Positions 14,738 through 21,983 of a stretch of DNA of 23,196 bases are shown one piece after another. A program made the translations under genes and the position numbers. How positions within the stretch are numbered: position 1 is the first letter of the stretch; the number at the start of each line of letters is the position of its first letter. Source of the stretch: Micromonospora chokoriensis (GTDB lineage: Bacteria; Actinomycetota; Actinomycetes; Mycobacteriales; Micromonosporaceae); NCBI RefSeq assembly GCF_000718555.1, contig NZ_JOAN01000036.1:1-23196 (forward strand), given 5' to 3'. The notes beneath the pieces are model-generated. The model did no database searches. It saw only the letters and a list, made by a program, of their open reading frames with translations, and was not told where the DNA came from.

Positions 14738-16011
14738 CGCGTCAACCGCCACAGCGCGGTGGTGCCGTCGAGGCGCTGGCAGAGCAGGACCGGTAGGGAC
14801 GCCTGGCAGCTGCCGGCGATGCCCGACAGCACGTCGACGATCCGCGTCCGGCCGGCCACCAGGTCCAGTTCGGCGACGACCAACCGACCGTCGTCGCCCT
14901 GCCGGACGCCGACCAGCGAATCGCCCGCACCGAGCACCGGCATCAGGCTCCACTCGCCCAGGCTGGTGCGTGCCTGCCCGGTCGCCGCGTCCCGCACCTC
15001 GTACCCCCGGCCCGGCACGGCCATCAGCAGGTGGCCGTACCGGACGTCGGCCAGGATGTCCTGGCCCGGCTCGGACCAGCGCACCACCCCGGTGTCCGGA
15101 TCGAGCACTTGCAAGCCGCCGACCTGCGGGACCGCGCAGAGCAGGCCGCCGCAGTCGAGCACATGCGACACCAGCGGCACCTCGACCGTCCACCGTGGCG
15201 CCAAGTCGGCCAGCCCGAAGCTCACCAGCCGGGTGCTGCCGGGTGGGACGAGCAGCAGCAGGTCGTCAACGACCTGCACCCGCTGGAACGCCGCCCGGTT
15301 GCCAGGCAGCGTGTCGGCGCTGCGCAGCAGGCGGCCGGTGGTGGCGTCGTACACCTGCACCTCGCCGGTCGGCTGGAGTAGCACGAACTCCTCGATCCGG
15401 CCCTCGGTGAGGCGGTAGGAGGGGCTAGCGGTTGACGGGACCGGCACCGACCAGAGCAGCCGGCCGGTGTCGGGGTCGACCCGGCTGATCGTGCCCGCCT
15501 CTTCTGCCCGGACGTCCGTGAGTAGCAAGCCGCCGTCGACGGTCGGTTGCGGAGCCCCCGGATGCTGCCAGCGTTGCTGGCCCGTCGCGCCGTCGAAGGC
15601 GGTGGTCTGGAACACCCGGTTCGGGGCGGTTACCGCCATGGCCAACACCAGCCCTCGTTCGACCCGGACGTCGACGTAGTCACCGGTGCGGGCCAGCGAC
15701 GCCTGCCACCGCCGCCGCACCCCGGCGTCGGTCGGTGACGGCTGGGCGTACGCGGACAGGAACCGGTCCTCGCCCGGCCTCGGCGCGTCGACCACGAAGA
15801 CGCCGTCCGCGGCGAGGTACGCGGTGGAGGTGCGCGACGCCGGCACGACGTACACCGTGCGCTGTGGTGTCGGTGTCGCACCGCCAAGCACCAGCAGAGC
15901 GAGCATCAGCACCGCCGCGCTACGCAGCGGGCGACCAACGGCGCGCGGCCGGCGGACCGACGGCACCGAGGCCGATTCGTCCCGGACCTCGCCCAGCTCG
16001 ATGATCGACAA
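14734..16011 (-). CDS. Membrane-anchored PQQ-like beta-propeller protein (copy A)
   Basis: 425 residues, paralogous to the downstream gene over its whole length. The N-terminus MSIIELGEVRDE matches the VIDLGELRHG of copy B. A single membrane helix (about 31-46: SAAVLMLALLVLGGAT) then leads to the extracytoplasmic propeller. Blade motifs include AFDGATGQQRWQHPG, RVDPDTGRLLWSV, VYDATTGRLLRSA, VLDPDTGVVRWSEPG and VRDAATGQARTSLG. DCGGLLCAV and GSCQASLPVLLCQ carry cysteines at the same places as copy B. The TTG start is supported by GGAGGG seven nt upstream (16024-16019). The gene is divergent from the first GT-C-like gene. Function unknown; an envelope scaffold or ligand sensor is an inference. 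Confidence 0.88.
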   Translation of the reverse strand: MSIIELGEVRDESASVPSVRRPRAVGRPLRSAAVLMLALLVLGGATPTPQRTVYVVPASRTSTAYLAADGVFVVDAPRPGEDRFLSAYAQPSPTDAGVRRRWQASLARTGDYVDVRVERGLVLAMAVTAPNRVFQTTAFDGATGQQRWQHPGAPQPTVDGGLLLTDVRAEEAGTISRVDPDTGRLLWSVPVPSTASPSYRLTEGRIEEFVLLQPTGEVQVYDATTGRLLRSADTLPGNRAAFQRVQVVDDLLLLVPPGSTRLVSFGLADLAPRWTVEVPLVSHVLDCGGLLCAVPQVGGLQVLDPDTGVVRWSEPGQDILADVRYGHLLMAVPGRGYEVRDAATGQARTSLGEWSLMPVLGAGDSLVGVRQGDDGRLVVAELDLVAGRTRIVDVLSGIAGSCQASLPVLLCQRLDGTTALWRLTR

Positions 16012-16018
16012 CTACCGT

Positions 16019-16024
16019 CCCTCC
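16019..16024 (-). promoter_or_regulatory. Shine-Dalgarno site that fixes a TTG start
   Basis: GGAGGG on the minus strand, spaced seven nt from the TTG at 16011. It is the reason the rare TTG start is preferred for propeller copy A, and it abuts the inverted repeat at 16023-16039. Confidence 0.7.
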
Positions 16025-16039
16025 GTTACCGCGTAACGG
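16023..16039. promoter_or_regulatory. Inverted repeat in the divergent propeller/GT-C promoter region
   Basis: CCGTTAC, a CGC spacer, then GTAACGG: a perfect 7-bp inverted repeat. It lies in the 106-bp gap between the divergent starts at 16011 and 16118, touching the ribosome-binding site of the propeller gene. It may be an operator or an mRNA hairpin. Confidence 0.45.
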
Positions 16040-16103
16040 GAGCAACGTCCGGCAAACCGACCGTGGGCACACCGGCCCGGCAAAAGCGACGGACCCGCGC
16101 CTG

Positions 16104-16109
16104 TACGAT
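16104..16109 (+). promoter_or_regulatory. Candidate -10 box of a leaderless GT-C-like gene
   Basis: TACGAT fits TANNNT and ends 8 nt before the GTG at 16118, with no Shine-Dalgarno site between. No clear -35 is visible. Confidence 0.45.
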
Positions 16110-16117
16110 GGCGCGTC

Positions 16118-18016
16118 GTGGCTGTGCCGGTGGTAGACCCTTCGCTTAATCCCGTGACCGACGCCGACCCGGCGGAGGTCGAGCCGACACGGCGGCCTCG
16201 ACGCCGCCCGGCCCGAGCCGACCTGTTGGCCCTCGGAGCCTATGTGCTGCTGGGTGTATTCGTCTGCCTCAACTACTGGGGTGACATCACCGGCCGGGTC
16301 TCCTCGCACCTGCCCACCGACCACAGCTGGTTCGAGTGGCTGTTCGCGCACGGCGCGTACTCGGTGCGGCACCTGGAGAACCCGCTCTTCACGGCCCGGC
16401 AGAACGCCCCGGACGGGGTGAACATGATGGCCAACACCTCGCTGCTCGGGGTGACCCTGCCGCTGGCCCCGCTGACCATGCTGCTCGGCCCCCAGGTGAT
16501 GTACGCGCTCTACCTGGGTGCGGCGCTGGCGGCCACCGCCGGCACCGGGTACTGGATGCTCTCCCGCCACCTGGTGCGCTCCCGGGCGGCGGCCTTCGTC
16601 GGCGGCGCGTTCCTCGGCTTCGCGCCGGGAATCATCCACCACGCCAACGGCCAACCGAACTTCGTGTCCAACTTCCTGCTCCCGCTGATCGTGGTGCGGG
16701 TGCTCAGCCTGGGTGAGCCGGGCCGGTGGAAGCGCAACGGGCTCCTGCTCGGGGCGCTGGTGGCGTACCAGATCTTCATCAACGAGGAGATGTTGCTGCT
16801 CACCGCGCTGGCCTGCCTGGTCATCGTGCTGGCATACGCCGTGCAGCGGCCGCAGGCCGCCCGGGCCGCCGCCGGCACGTTCCTGGCCGGGCTCGGCGTC
16901 GCCGGCGGGCTGGCCCTGGTGCTCACCGCGTACCCGATCTGGTTCCAGTTCAACGGCCCGCAGTCCTACCGGGGCCTGCAGGGCGGCGTGTTCCACAACT
17001 GGGGCGAGGACCTGGTCGCCTTCGTCACCTTCGCCCGCGACACCTGGGCCGGCGACCCGGCGGTGGAGAAGACGATCGGCCTGACCGAGCAGAACACCTG
17101 GTTCGGTTGGCCGCTGGTGCTGCTCTCGGTGGTCGCTCTGGTGCTGCTCGTACGCCGCTCGGTGGCCGCGCGGATCGTCGCGGTGCTCATCGTGGTGTTC
17201 ACCGTGGCCGCGATTGGGCCGTGGGTGCGCTTCAACGGTGTGGAGACCGACGTGCCCGGCCCATGGTCGTACGTGTCGGACGACCTGCCGCTGGTCGAGA
17301 TGATGATGCCGACCCGGTTGACGCTCGTGGTCGCCGCCGCGGTGGGCGTACTTCTGGCGTTGACCTGGGACGCCGCGTACCGCCAGGGGCGCCCGGTGGC
17401 CGACCGGCCGCGGGTGCCGGCCCAGCGGGTGGCCGAAGCGGCCCCGGCGACGTCCGACGACGAGCCAGCCGCGCCGGCCGCCACGCGCCGTCGGTGGCTG
17501 CGCCCGGTGGGGTACGCGGCGGTCGCCCTCGCTGTGCTGCCGCTCTTCCCCCGACCGCTGCCCGCCCAGCAGATCGACCCGCCGCCGCACTTCATCACCG
17601 CGGGCGGCTGGCGGCCGTACGTGCCGGCGGGCCGAACCCTGGTGCCGGTGCCGATCCCGAGCAACGTGCACGGCCTGCCGACGCTGCGCTGGAGTGCGTT
17701 GACCGGGCAGGAGTTCCCCGTTCCCGGCGGCTACTTCATCGGCCCGAACGAGCTGGGCGAGGGGGTCTTCGGGGCCCCGAACCGGCCGACCAGCACCCTC
17801 ATCTACGCCACCATGGACAAGGACGCGGTCCCGGTGCTGACCGAGGAGAACCGCCGCCAGGCCGTCGAGGACCTGCGGTTCTGGCGGGCGTCGGTGGTGG
17901 TGCTCGGGGCGCACCCGCGCGAGGCGGTGCTGCGCGAGCTGGTCACCGGCCTGATCGGGGCACCGCAGCGCGTCGACGACGTCTGGGTCTGGGACGTCCG
18001 CGCGCTGGTGCAGTAG
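16118..18016 (+). CDS. Polytopic membrane protein, GT-C glycosyltransferase-like (paralogue 1)
   Basis: 632 residues with roughly 11-12 predicted membrane helices by eye. A charged cytosolic N-terminus (RRPRRRPAR) precedes TM1. The first extracytoplasmic loop carries an acidic motif, THLPTDHSWFEWLFAHGAYSV-like with D68, followed by NPLFTARQNAPDGVNMMANTSLL. Another conserved segment is FINEEMLLLTAL. A cytosolic-looking Pro/Ala insertion (about 428-460) interrupts the late helices. The C-terminal ~150 residues form a soluble domain: GGWRPYVPAGRTLVPVP, FPVPGGYFIGPN, RQAVEDLRFWRASVVVLG, DDVWVWDVR. A first-loop Asp with many helices recalls lipid-phosphosugar-dependent GT-C enzymes, but no exact family is recognised. 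The GTG is probably leaderless. Its stop codon abuts that of the convergent paralogue. Confidence 0.8.
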   Translation: MAVPVVDPSLNPVTDADPAEVEPTRRPRRRPARADLLALGAYVLLGVFVCLNYWGDITGRVSSHLPTDHSWFEWLFAHGAYSVRHLENPLFTARQNAPDGVNMMANTSLLGVTLPLAPLTMLLGPQVMYALYLGAALAATAGTGYWMLSRHLVRSRAAAFVGGAFLGFAPGIIHHANGQPNFVSNFLLPLIVVRVLSLGEPGRWKRNGLLLGALVAYQIFINEEMLLLTALACLVIVLAYAVQRPQAARAAAGTFLAGLGVAGGLALVLTAYPIWFQFNGPQSYRGLQGGVFHNWGEDLVAFVTFARDTWAGDPAVEKTIGLTEQNTWFGWPLVLLSVVALVLLVRRSVAARIVAVLIVVFTVAAIGPWVRFNGVETDVPGPWSYVSDDLPLVEMMMPTRLTLVVAAAVGVLLALTWDAAYRQGRPVADRPRVPAQRVAEAAPATSDDEPAAPAATRRRWLRPVGYAAVALAVLPLFPRPLPAQQIDPPPHFITAGGWRPYVPAGRTLVPVPIPSNVHGLPTLRWSALTGQEFPVPGGYFIGPNELGEGVFGAPNRPTSTLIYATMDKDAVPVLTEENRRQAVEDLRFWRASVVVLGAHPREAVLRELVTGLIGAPQRVDDVWVWDVRALVQ

Positions 18017-19813
18017 TCAGCCGACGCGGTCGGAGACGTCCCACAGCCAGCCGTCGTCGACCGGTCGGCCCGGGCCGATCAGGTCGTCGACGGTTCGGCG
18101 GACCGGGTCACCGTGCGTCAGCCGGCCGAGGACGACCACCGCGGCACGCCAGTGCCGCAGATCCTCGACGGCCTGGCGGCGGTCGGCGTCGGTGAGCACC
18201 GGCACCACGCCGGTCTCGGCCACCTGACGCAGCAGCACCGACGTGGGCCGATCCGGCGCGCCCCAGCGGGCCGCCGGGTCGTCCGGGCCGCTGGGCCCGA
18301 TGAAGTAACCGCCCGGCGCGGGAAACGCCAGACCGGTGCGGGCGGACCAGAGCATCACCGGGCTACGCCCAGCGCCGGTGACCGGGGGCACCGCGACCAC
18401 CGTCCGGCCGGGCGGCACCAGCGGACGCCAGCCACCGGCGGCGATGAACGCCGGCACCGGCGCGACCGGCACCACGCGGATCGGCGTCGGCAACAGGGGC
18501 AGCAACGCAGCGGCGACCGCGCCGGCCCACAGCAGCCGCACCGGTAGGCCCGGCGCCGCGCTCGGCCCCCGCGCGGCCCGGACCCGGTCCAGAGAGAGCG
18601 CCACCAGCACACCCAGCACCGGTACGCACACCAGCGCGAACCGGGCCGGCACCACGAGATCGAGCAGCGGCAACCCGGCGACCAGCCGGTACGGCCCGGG
18701 AATGCCGGTGGCGTTGCCGTCCACCCGCAGCTCGCCGCCGAGCGAGAGCAGTGCGAAGACCACGCCACAGCCGGCCAGTGCCCGCACCAGCGGTCGTCGC
18801 CACTGCCAGATCACGATCACCACGGCGAGCACCAGCAGACCCGGGCCGAAGAACGAGTTCTCCTCGGTCGGGTTCGGCGAGAGCAACCCCGGCAGCCAGT
18901 CGTCGCCGAGCACGGTCTGCCGGGCCGACGCGGTGAACGAGGCGGCGTCCAACTGGAAGCCGTGCGTGGCGAACGCCATCCCCGAGTAGTGCTGCGGGCC
19001 GTAGAACTGGAACCACAGCGGGTACGCCAGCGGCACCGCCGCCACCCCGGCCGCCACCGCCAGCCGGCCGAAGAGGGCCGGGGCGAGCCGCCGGGCGGCC
19101 ACCCGGTCGGCGAGCGCGTAGCCCAACGCGAAGACCCCGGCCGCGAGCGCCACGAAGACCAGCACCTCCTCGCCGATGAAGACCTGCCAGACGAGCAGCA
19201 ACCCGAGCCCCACACCGGGCCGCCACACGCCACGCTGCGCCGCATCCGAGGCAGGCCGGAACACCAGGGCGAGGATCGCGGGCACCAGGAACTGGGCGGC
19301 GATGTGCAGGTGCGCACCCGCCTGGGCGATCATGCCCGGGGCGAAGCCACAGATCAGCCCACCCACCGCGGCCGCGCACCGGTTGCTGACCAGCCGGCGG
19401 CGTAGCAGCACGTACCAGGCGCCAGCGGTGCCGGCGAGACAGCACACGACCGCCACACAGAACGCCACCTGCGAGCCGAAGAGCAGGGTGACCGGGGTCA
19501 GTGGGACACCCAGGCCGAGCACCGACGTGTTCGCCATCAGGTTGACCCCGTCGGGGGCGTTCAACCCGGCGCTGTAGAGCGGGTTCTCCCCCTCGGCCAC
19601 CGCATGTGCGGCGTGGGCCAGCATCCACTCGAAGAGGATCTGGTCACCGGCCTGGTGGAACAACCGCCACGGATGACCCCACTGCCCGCTGGTCACCAGC
19701 ACGGCCAGGCCCAGATAGCCGGCCACCACCAGCACGTCGGAGAGCCAGGCCGGACGGGCCGTGCCGACCGCAGTCGGCAACGAGATTTTCGGGGACGTCG
19801 TCCCGGTGGTCAT
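18017..19813 (-). CDS. Polytopic membrane protein, GT-C glycosyltransferase-like (paralogue 2)
   Basis: 598 residues, the same architecture as the neighbours. TM1 (about 26-43) is followed by the acidic loop HQAGDQILFEWMLAHAAHAVAEGENPLYSAGLNAPDGVNLMANTS (D57). Then come VFIGEEVLVFVAL, an EENSFFGPGLLVLAVVI segment, and the C-terminal domain with GGWRPLVPPGRTVVAVPP, FPAPGGYFIGPSG, RRQAVEDLRHWRAAVVVLG and DDGWLWDVSD. It is more like paralogue 1 in the tail (same DRPTSxL and AVEDLRxWRA) than paralogue 3. The ATG at 19813 overlaps the TGA of paralogue 3 by one base (TGATG), so the two are coupled on the minus strand. It ends tail-to-tail against paralogue 1 with no intervening base. Donor and acceptor sugars are unknown. 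Confidence 0.8.
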   Translation of the reverse strand: MTTGTTSPKISLPTAVGTARPAWLSDVLVVAGYLGLAVLVTSGQWGHPWRLFHQAGDQILFEWMLAHAAHAVAEGENPLYSAGLNAPDGVNLMANTSVLGLGVPLTPVTLLFGSQVAFCVAVVCCLAGTAGAWYVLLRRRLVSNRCAAAVGGLICGFAPGMIAQAGAHLHIAAQFLVPAILALVFRPASDAAQRGVWRPGVGLGLLLVWQVFIGEEVLVFVALAAGVFALGYALADRVAARRLAPALFGRLAVAAGVAAVPLAYPLWFQFYGPQHYSGMAFATHGFQLDAASFTASARQTVLGDDWLPGLLSPNPTEENSFFGPGLLVLAVVIVIWQWRRPLVRALAGCGVVFALLSLGGELRVDGNATGIPGPYRLVAGLPLLDLVVPARFALVCVPVLGVLVALSLDRVRAARGPSAAPGLPVRLLWAGAVAAALLPLLPTPIRVVPVAPVPAFIAAGGWRPLVPPGRTVVAVPPVTGAGRSPVMLWSARTGLAFPAPGGYFIGPSGPDDPAARWGAPDRPTSVLLRQVAETGVVPVLTDADRRQAVEDLRHWRAAVVVLGRLTHGDPVRRTVDDLIGPGRPVDDGWLWDVSDRVG

Positions 19814-21828
19814 CAGACCGAACGGTCGGTGAGTGTCCGGACGTCCCAGACCCAGACATCCAACTCCTGGCGGCCCGGACCGACCAGCTCCTCGACCGTA
19901 CGTCGCAGCGGCTCGACGTTCTGCTGCCGCAACGGCAGCACCAGGATCGCCGCCCGCCAGTGCCGCAACTCGTCGGCGAATCGACGACGCTGCCGATCGT
20001 CGAGCTTGGGTGTACGGCCGGTGGTCGCCACCTCTTCCAGCATCTGGCCCACCCCGCTGGGTCGGCCGCCGAATCGGCCCGCGTCACCCGTGTTGCCGTT
20101 GCGAGGCGCGAGGAAGTAACCGCCGGGGATCTTGAAGTCGAGGTTGGTGGCCGCCGCCCAGCGCATGCCGTGCGTGTTGCCCATGCTGGGCACCGGGATC
20201 GGCACCAGCGTCTGGTCCGGTCCGACGTACGCCCGCCAGCGGTCGGCGGTGATGAAGTCCGGCACCGGCGGGCGGGAGACCATCCGCAGCGGCATCGGCG
20301 CGATCGGCAGCAACGCGAACGCCAGGCCCGCGGCGGCGAGCACCCGTACGGTGCGTCGGTCGGCCGAACGCAGCGCCCAGGCCCGCTCGACGGCGAGCGC
20401 GAGCAGCAGACCGATCACCACACTCGTGATCAGACCGAACCGGGTCGGCACCACGGCGTCCAGCAGCGGCAGGTGGACCAACCACTGCCACGGCCCGGTG
20501 AACAGCTCCCGGTCCCACCAGGAGACCCGCTCGCCGAGGGAGAGCACGGCGAAGAACACACCGGTCACCGCGAGCGCCCGGACGATCAACTCCCGGCGCA
20601 GCCAGACCACGATGCCGATCGCGAGCAGCGACAGACTCCAGCCGAAGAAGGCGTTCTCCTCGGAGTAGTTCGGCGCCAGGTTGATGTTGGCTCGCTGGTT
20701 GCCGCCCAGGGTGGGCGAGCCGGGGGCGAAGAAGGCGGCGATGTCGTTGCCGTAGTCCTGCACCGCGTCACTGAGCCCGTGGTAGGCCATCGGCCCCGCG
20801 AACTGCACGTACAGGGGGTAGGCCAGCAGCGCCCCGGCCAGCAGCGCGCAGGTCGCCACGCCGGCGCCCAGAGGTCGCCACGCCGCCCGCCACCGGGCCG
20901 GCTCCTGAGCGAGCACCGCCAGCAGGAAGATGCCGCAGGCCATCGCCGTGAAGAGCAGGATCTCCTCGTTGATGAACGCCTGCGCGGCGACCAGCAGGGC
21001 GAGCAGAGCCCCGTCCCGCACCGGCTTCTTGGTCCGGGTGAGCACCAGCACCCGCCACACGATGAACGGCAGCAGGAACTGACTGATGATGTTCGGGTGC
21101 CAACTGGCATGCGAGAGCATCGCGGGCGAGAACCCGCAGAACCAGCCGCCGACCGCCGCCGCGAGCGGGTTACGCACCAGGTGGCGGGAGAGCACGAGGT
21201 ACCAGGCCATGGCGGTGCCGGCGAGGCCGAGCGTGACCAGCACCACAAAGGAGACCGCCGGCCCGAACAGCAGCGTCACCGGGACCATCGGGATACCCAG
21301 CGCCAGCACGGCCGTGTTGGCCATCAGGTTGACGCCGTCCGGGTAGTTGAACTGCTCGGTGTAGAACGGGTACTCGCCGTGCAGCACCACGCGTACCGAG
21401 TGGGCGAGGAAGAACTGCACCTGGGCCGGGTCGCCGGTGTAGAGCGACGCCACCCGGCCGGACGGGTCCAGCCAGATCCGGCTGGTCACCCAGAGTGCGG
21501 CGAGCAGGAACAGCCCGCCCACCGCCAGGTGTTGCCGCCGTCGAGTCCACCGACGCCACCCCGCCCGCGCCGGCACTGCGTCCTCGGCCGGCACTGCGTC
21601 CTCGGCCGGCACTGCGTCCTCGGCCGACGCTGCGGGCTCAGCCGGCGCTGCGGTCGGCGTCACGGGCTCGGCCAGAGCTGCGGGCTCGGCCGGTTCCGTG
21701 GTGGGGCTGGTCAGCGCGGGAGGGCCGGCGAACAGGCCGACAGGTGTGCGGTAGCTCACCAGTTCAGCGGAGTCGACTGCCGCCTCCGTGTGCGGCGCGG
21801 GCAGGGCGCGGGACTCGGCAGGCGTCAC
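19813..21828 (-). CDS. Polytopic membrane protein, GT-C glycosyltransferase-like (paralogue 3), with repeat-bearing N-terminus
   Basis: 671 residues. A ~95-residue Ala/Pro/Glu-rich cytosolic N-terminus, including three AEDAVP hexapeptides (70-86 region), precedes WRRWTRRR and TM1 (about 101-118). The acidic loop is YTGDPAQVQFFLAHSVRVVLHGEYPF (D133), then NYPDGVNLMANTAVL. Further shared segments are AFINEEILLFTAM, YSEENAFFGWSLSLLA, and the C-terminal domain (RWRAYVGPDQTLVPIPVPSMGNTHGMRWAAATN, KIPGGYFLAPRNG, FADELRHWRAAILVLPL, ELDVWVWDVRTL). The GTG at 21828 has no Shine-Dalgarno site; TAGACT lies about nine nt upstream (21843-21838) and could be a leaderless -10. It is the first gene of the two-gene minus-strand unit. 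Confidence 0.8.
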   Translation of the reverse strand: MTPAESRALPAPHTEAAVDSAELVSYRTPVGLFAGPPALTSPTTEPAEPAALAEPVTPTAAPAEPAASAEDAVPAEDAVPAEDAVPARAGWRRWTRRRQHLAVGGLFLLAALWVTSRIWLDPSGRVASLYTGDPAQVQFFLAHSVRVVLHGEYPFYTEQFNYPDGVNLMANTAVLALGIPMVPVTLLFGPAVSFVVLVTLGLAGTAMAWYLVLSRHLVRNPLAAAVGGWFCGFSPAMLSHASWHPNIISQFLLPFIVWRVLVLTRTKKPVRDGALLALLVAAQAFINEEILLFTAMACGIFLLAVLAQEPARWRAAWRPLGAGVATCALLAGALLAYPLYVQFAGPMAYHGLSDAVQDYGNDIAAFFAPGSPTLGGNQRANINLAPNYSEENAFFGWSLSLLAIGIVVWLRRELIVRALAVTGVFFAVLSLGERVSWWDRELFTGPWQWLVHLPLLDAVVPTRFGLITSVVIGLLLALAVERAWALRSADRRTVRVLAAAGLAFALLPIAPMPLRMVSRPPVPDFITADRWRAYVGPDQTLVPIPVPSMGNTHGMRWAAATNLDFKIPGGYFLAPRNGNTGDAGRFGGRPSGVGQMLEEVATTGRTPKLDDRQRRRFADELRHWRAAILVLPLRQQNVEPLRRTVEELVGPGRQELDVWVWDVRTLTDRSV
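21572..21643 (-). repeat. 18-bp tandem repeat (three perfect copies plus one degenerate) in paralogue 3
   Basis: GGCACTGCGTCCTCGGCC occurs perfectly three times at 21572-21589, 21590-21607 and 21608-21625. A diverged copy follows at 21626-21643, and further weak copies run to about 21690. Read on the minus strand it encodes the hexapeptide AEDAVP in the cytosolic tail. Copy number could vary without frameshift. Confidence 0.9.
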
Positions 21829-21933
21829 AGTCGGCGGAGTCTACCGGAGCAACCAAAACGCCCTAAAACCCCGGTGGTGTCCACTGTGTTTGGTCGGGTG
21901 ACGGCCAACTGAGGCTCCGCACCGGACATCTCG

Positions 21934-21939
21934 TACTAT
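21934..21939 (+). promoter_or_regulatory. Candidate -10 box for the lipoprotein-like gene
   Basis: TACTAT fits TANNNT and lies 44 nt before the GTG at 21984. It falls in the 155-bp gap between divergent genes, which otherwise shows nothing notable. Confidence 0.4.
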
Positions 21940-21983
21940 GGCGCTTTCCGACAGCGACGGCGAGGCGATCGGGGGCGGGCCAG

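Noticed and set aside
13454..16011. True PQQ-dependent dehydrogenases
   Set aside because: Only the propeller fold signature is present; no cofactor-binding or catalytic residues of quinoprotein dehydrogenases are recognisable, and the proteins are shorter.
15920..17914. 664-residue minus-strand frame opposite GT-C-like paralogue 1
   Set aside because: Composition dominated by His/Arg/Gly/Gln, no helices or motifs, opposite a clear membrane protein.
19606..21912. 768-residue plus-strand frame opposite paralogues 2 and 3
   Set aside because: Arg/His/Gln-rich shadow frame; its LGRHCVLGRHCVLGR repeats merely reflect the 18-bp tandem repeat of the real gene.
21938..21983. ATG at 21938 as start of the lipoprotein gene
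   Set aside because: It is not in frame with the lipoprotein (46 nt offset).
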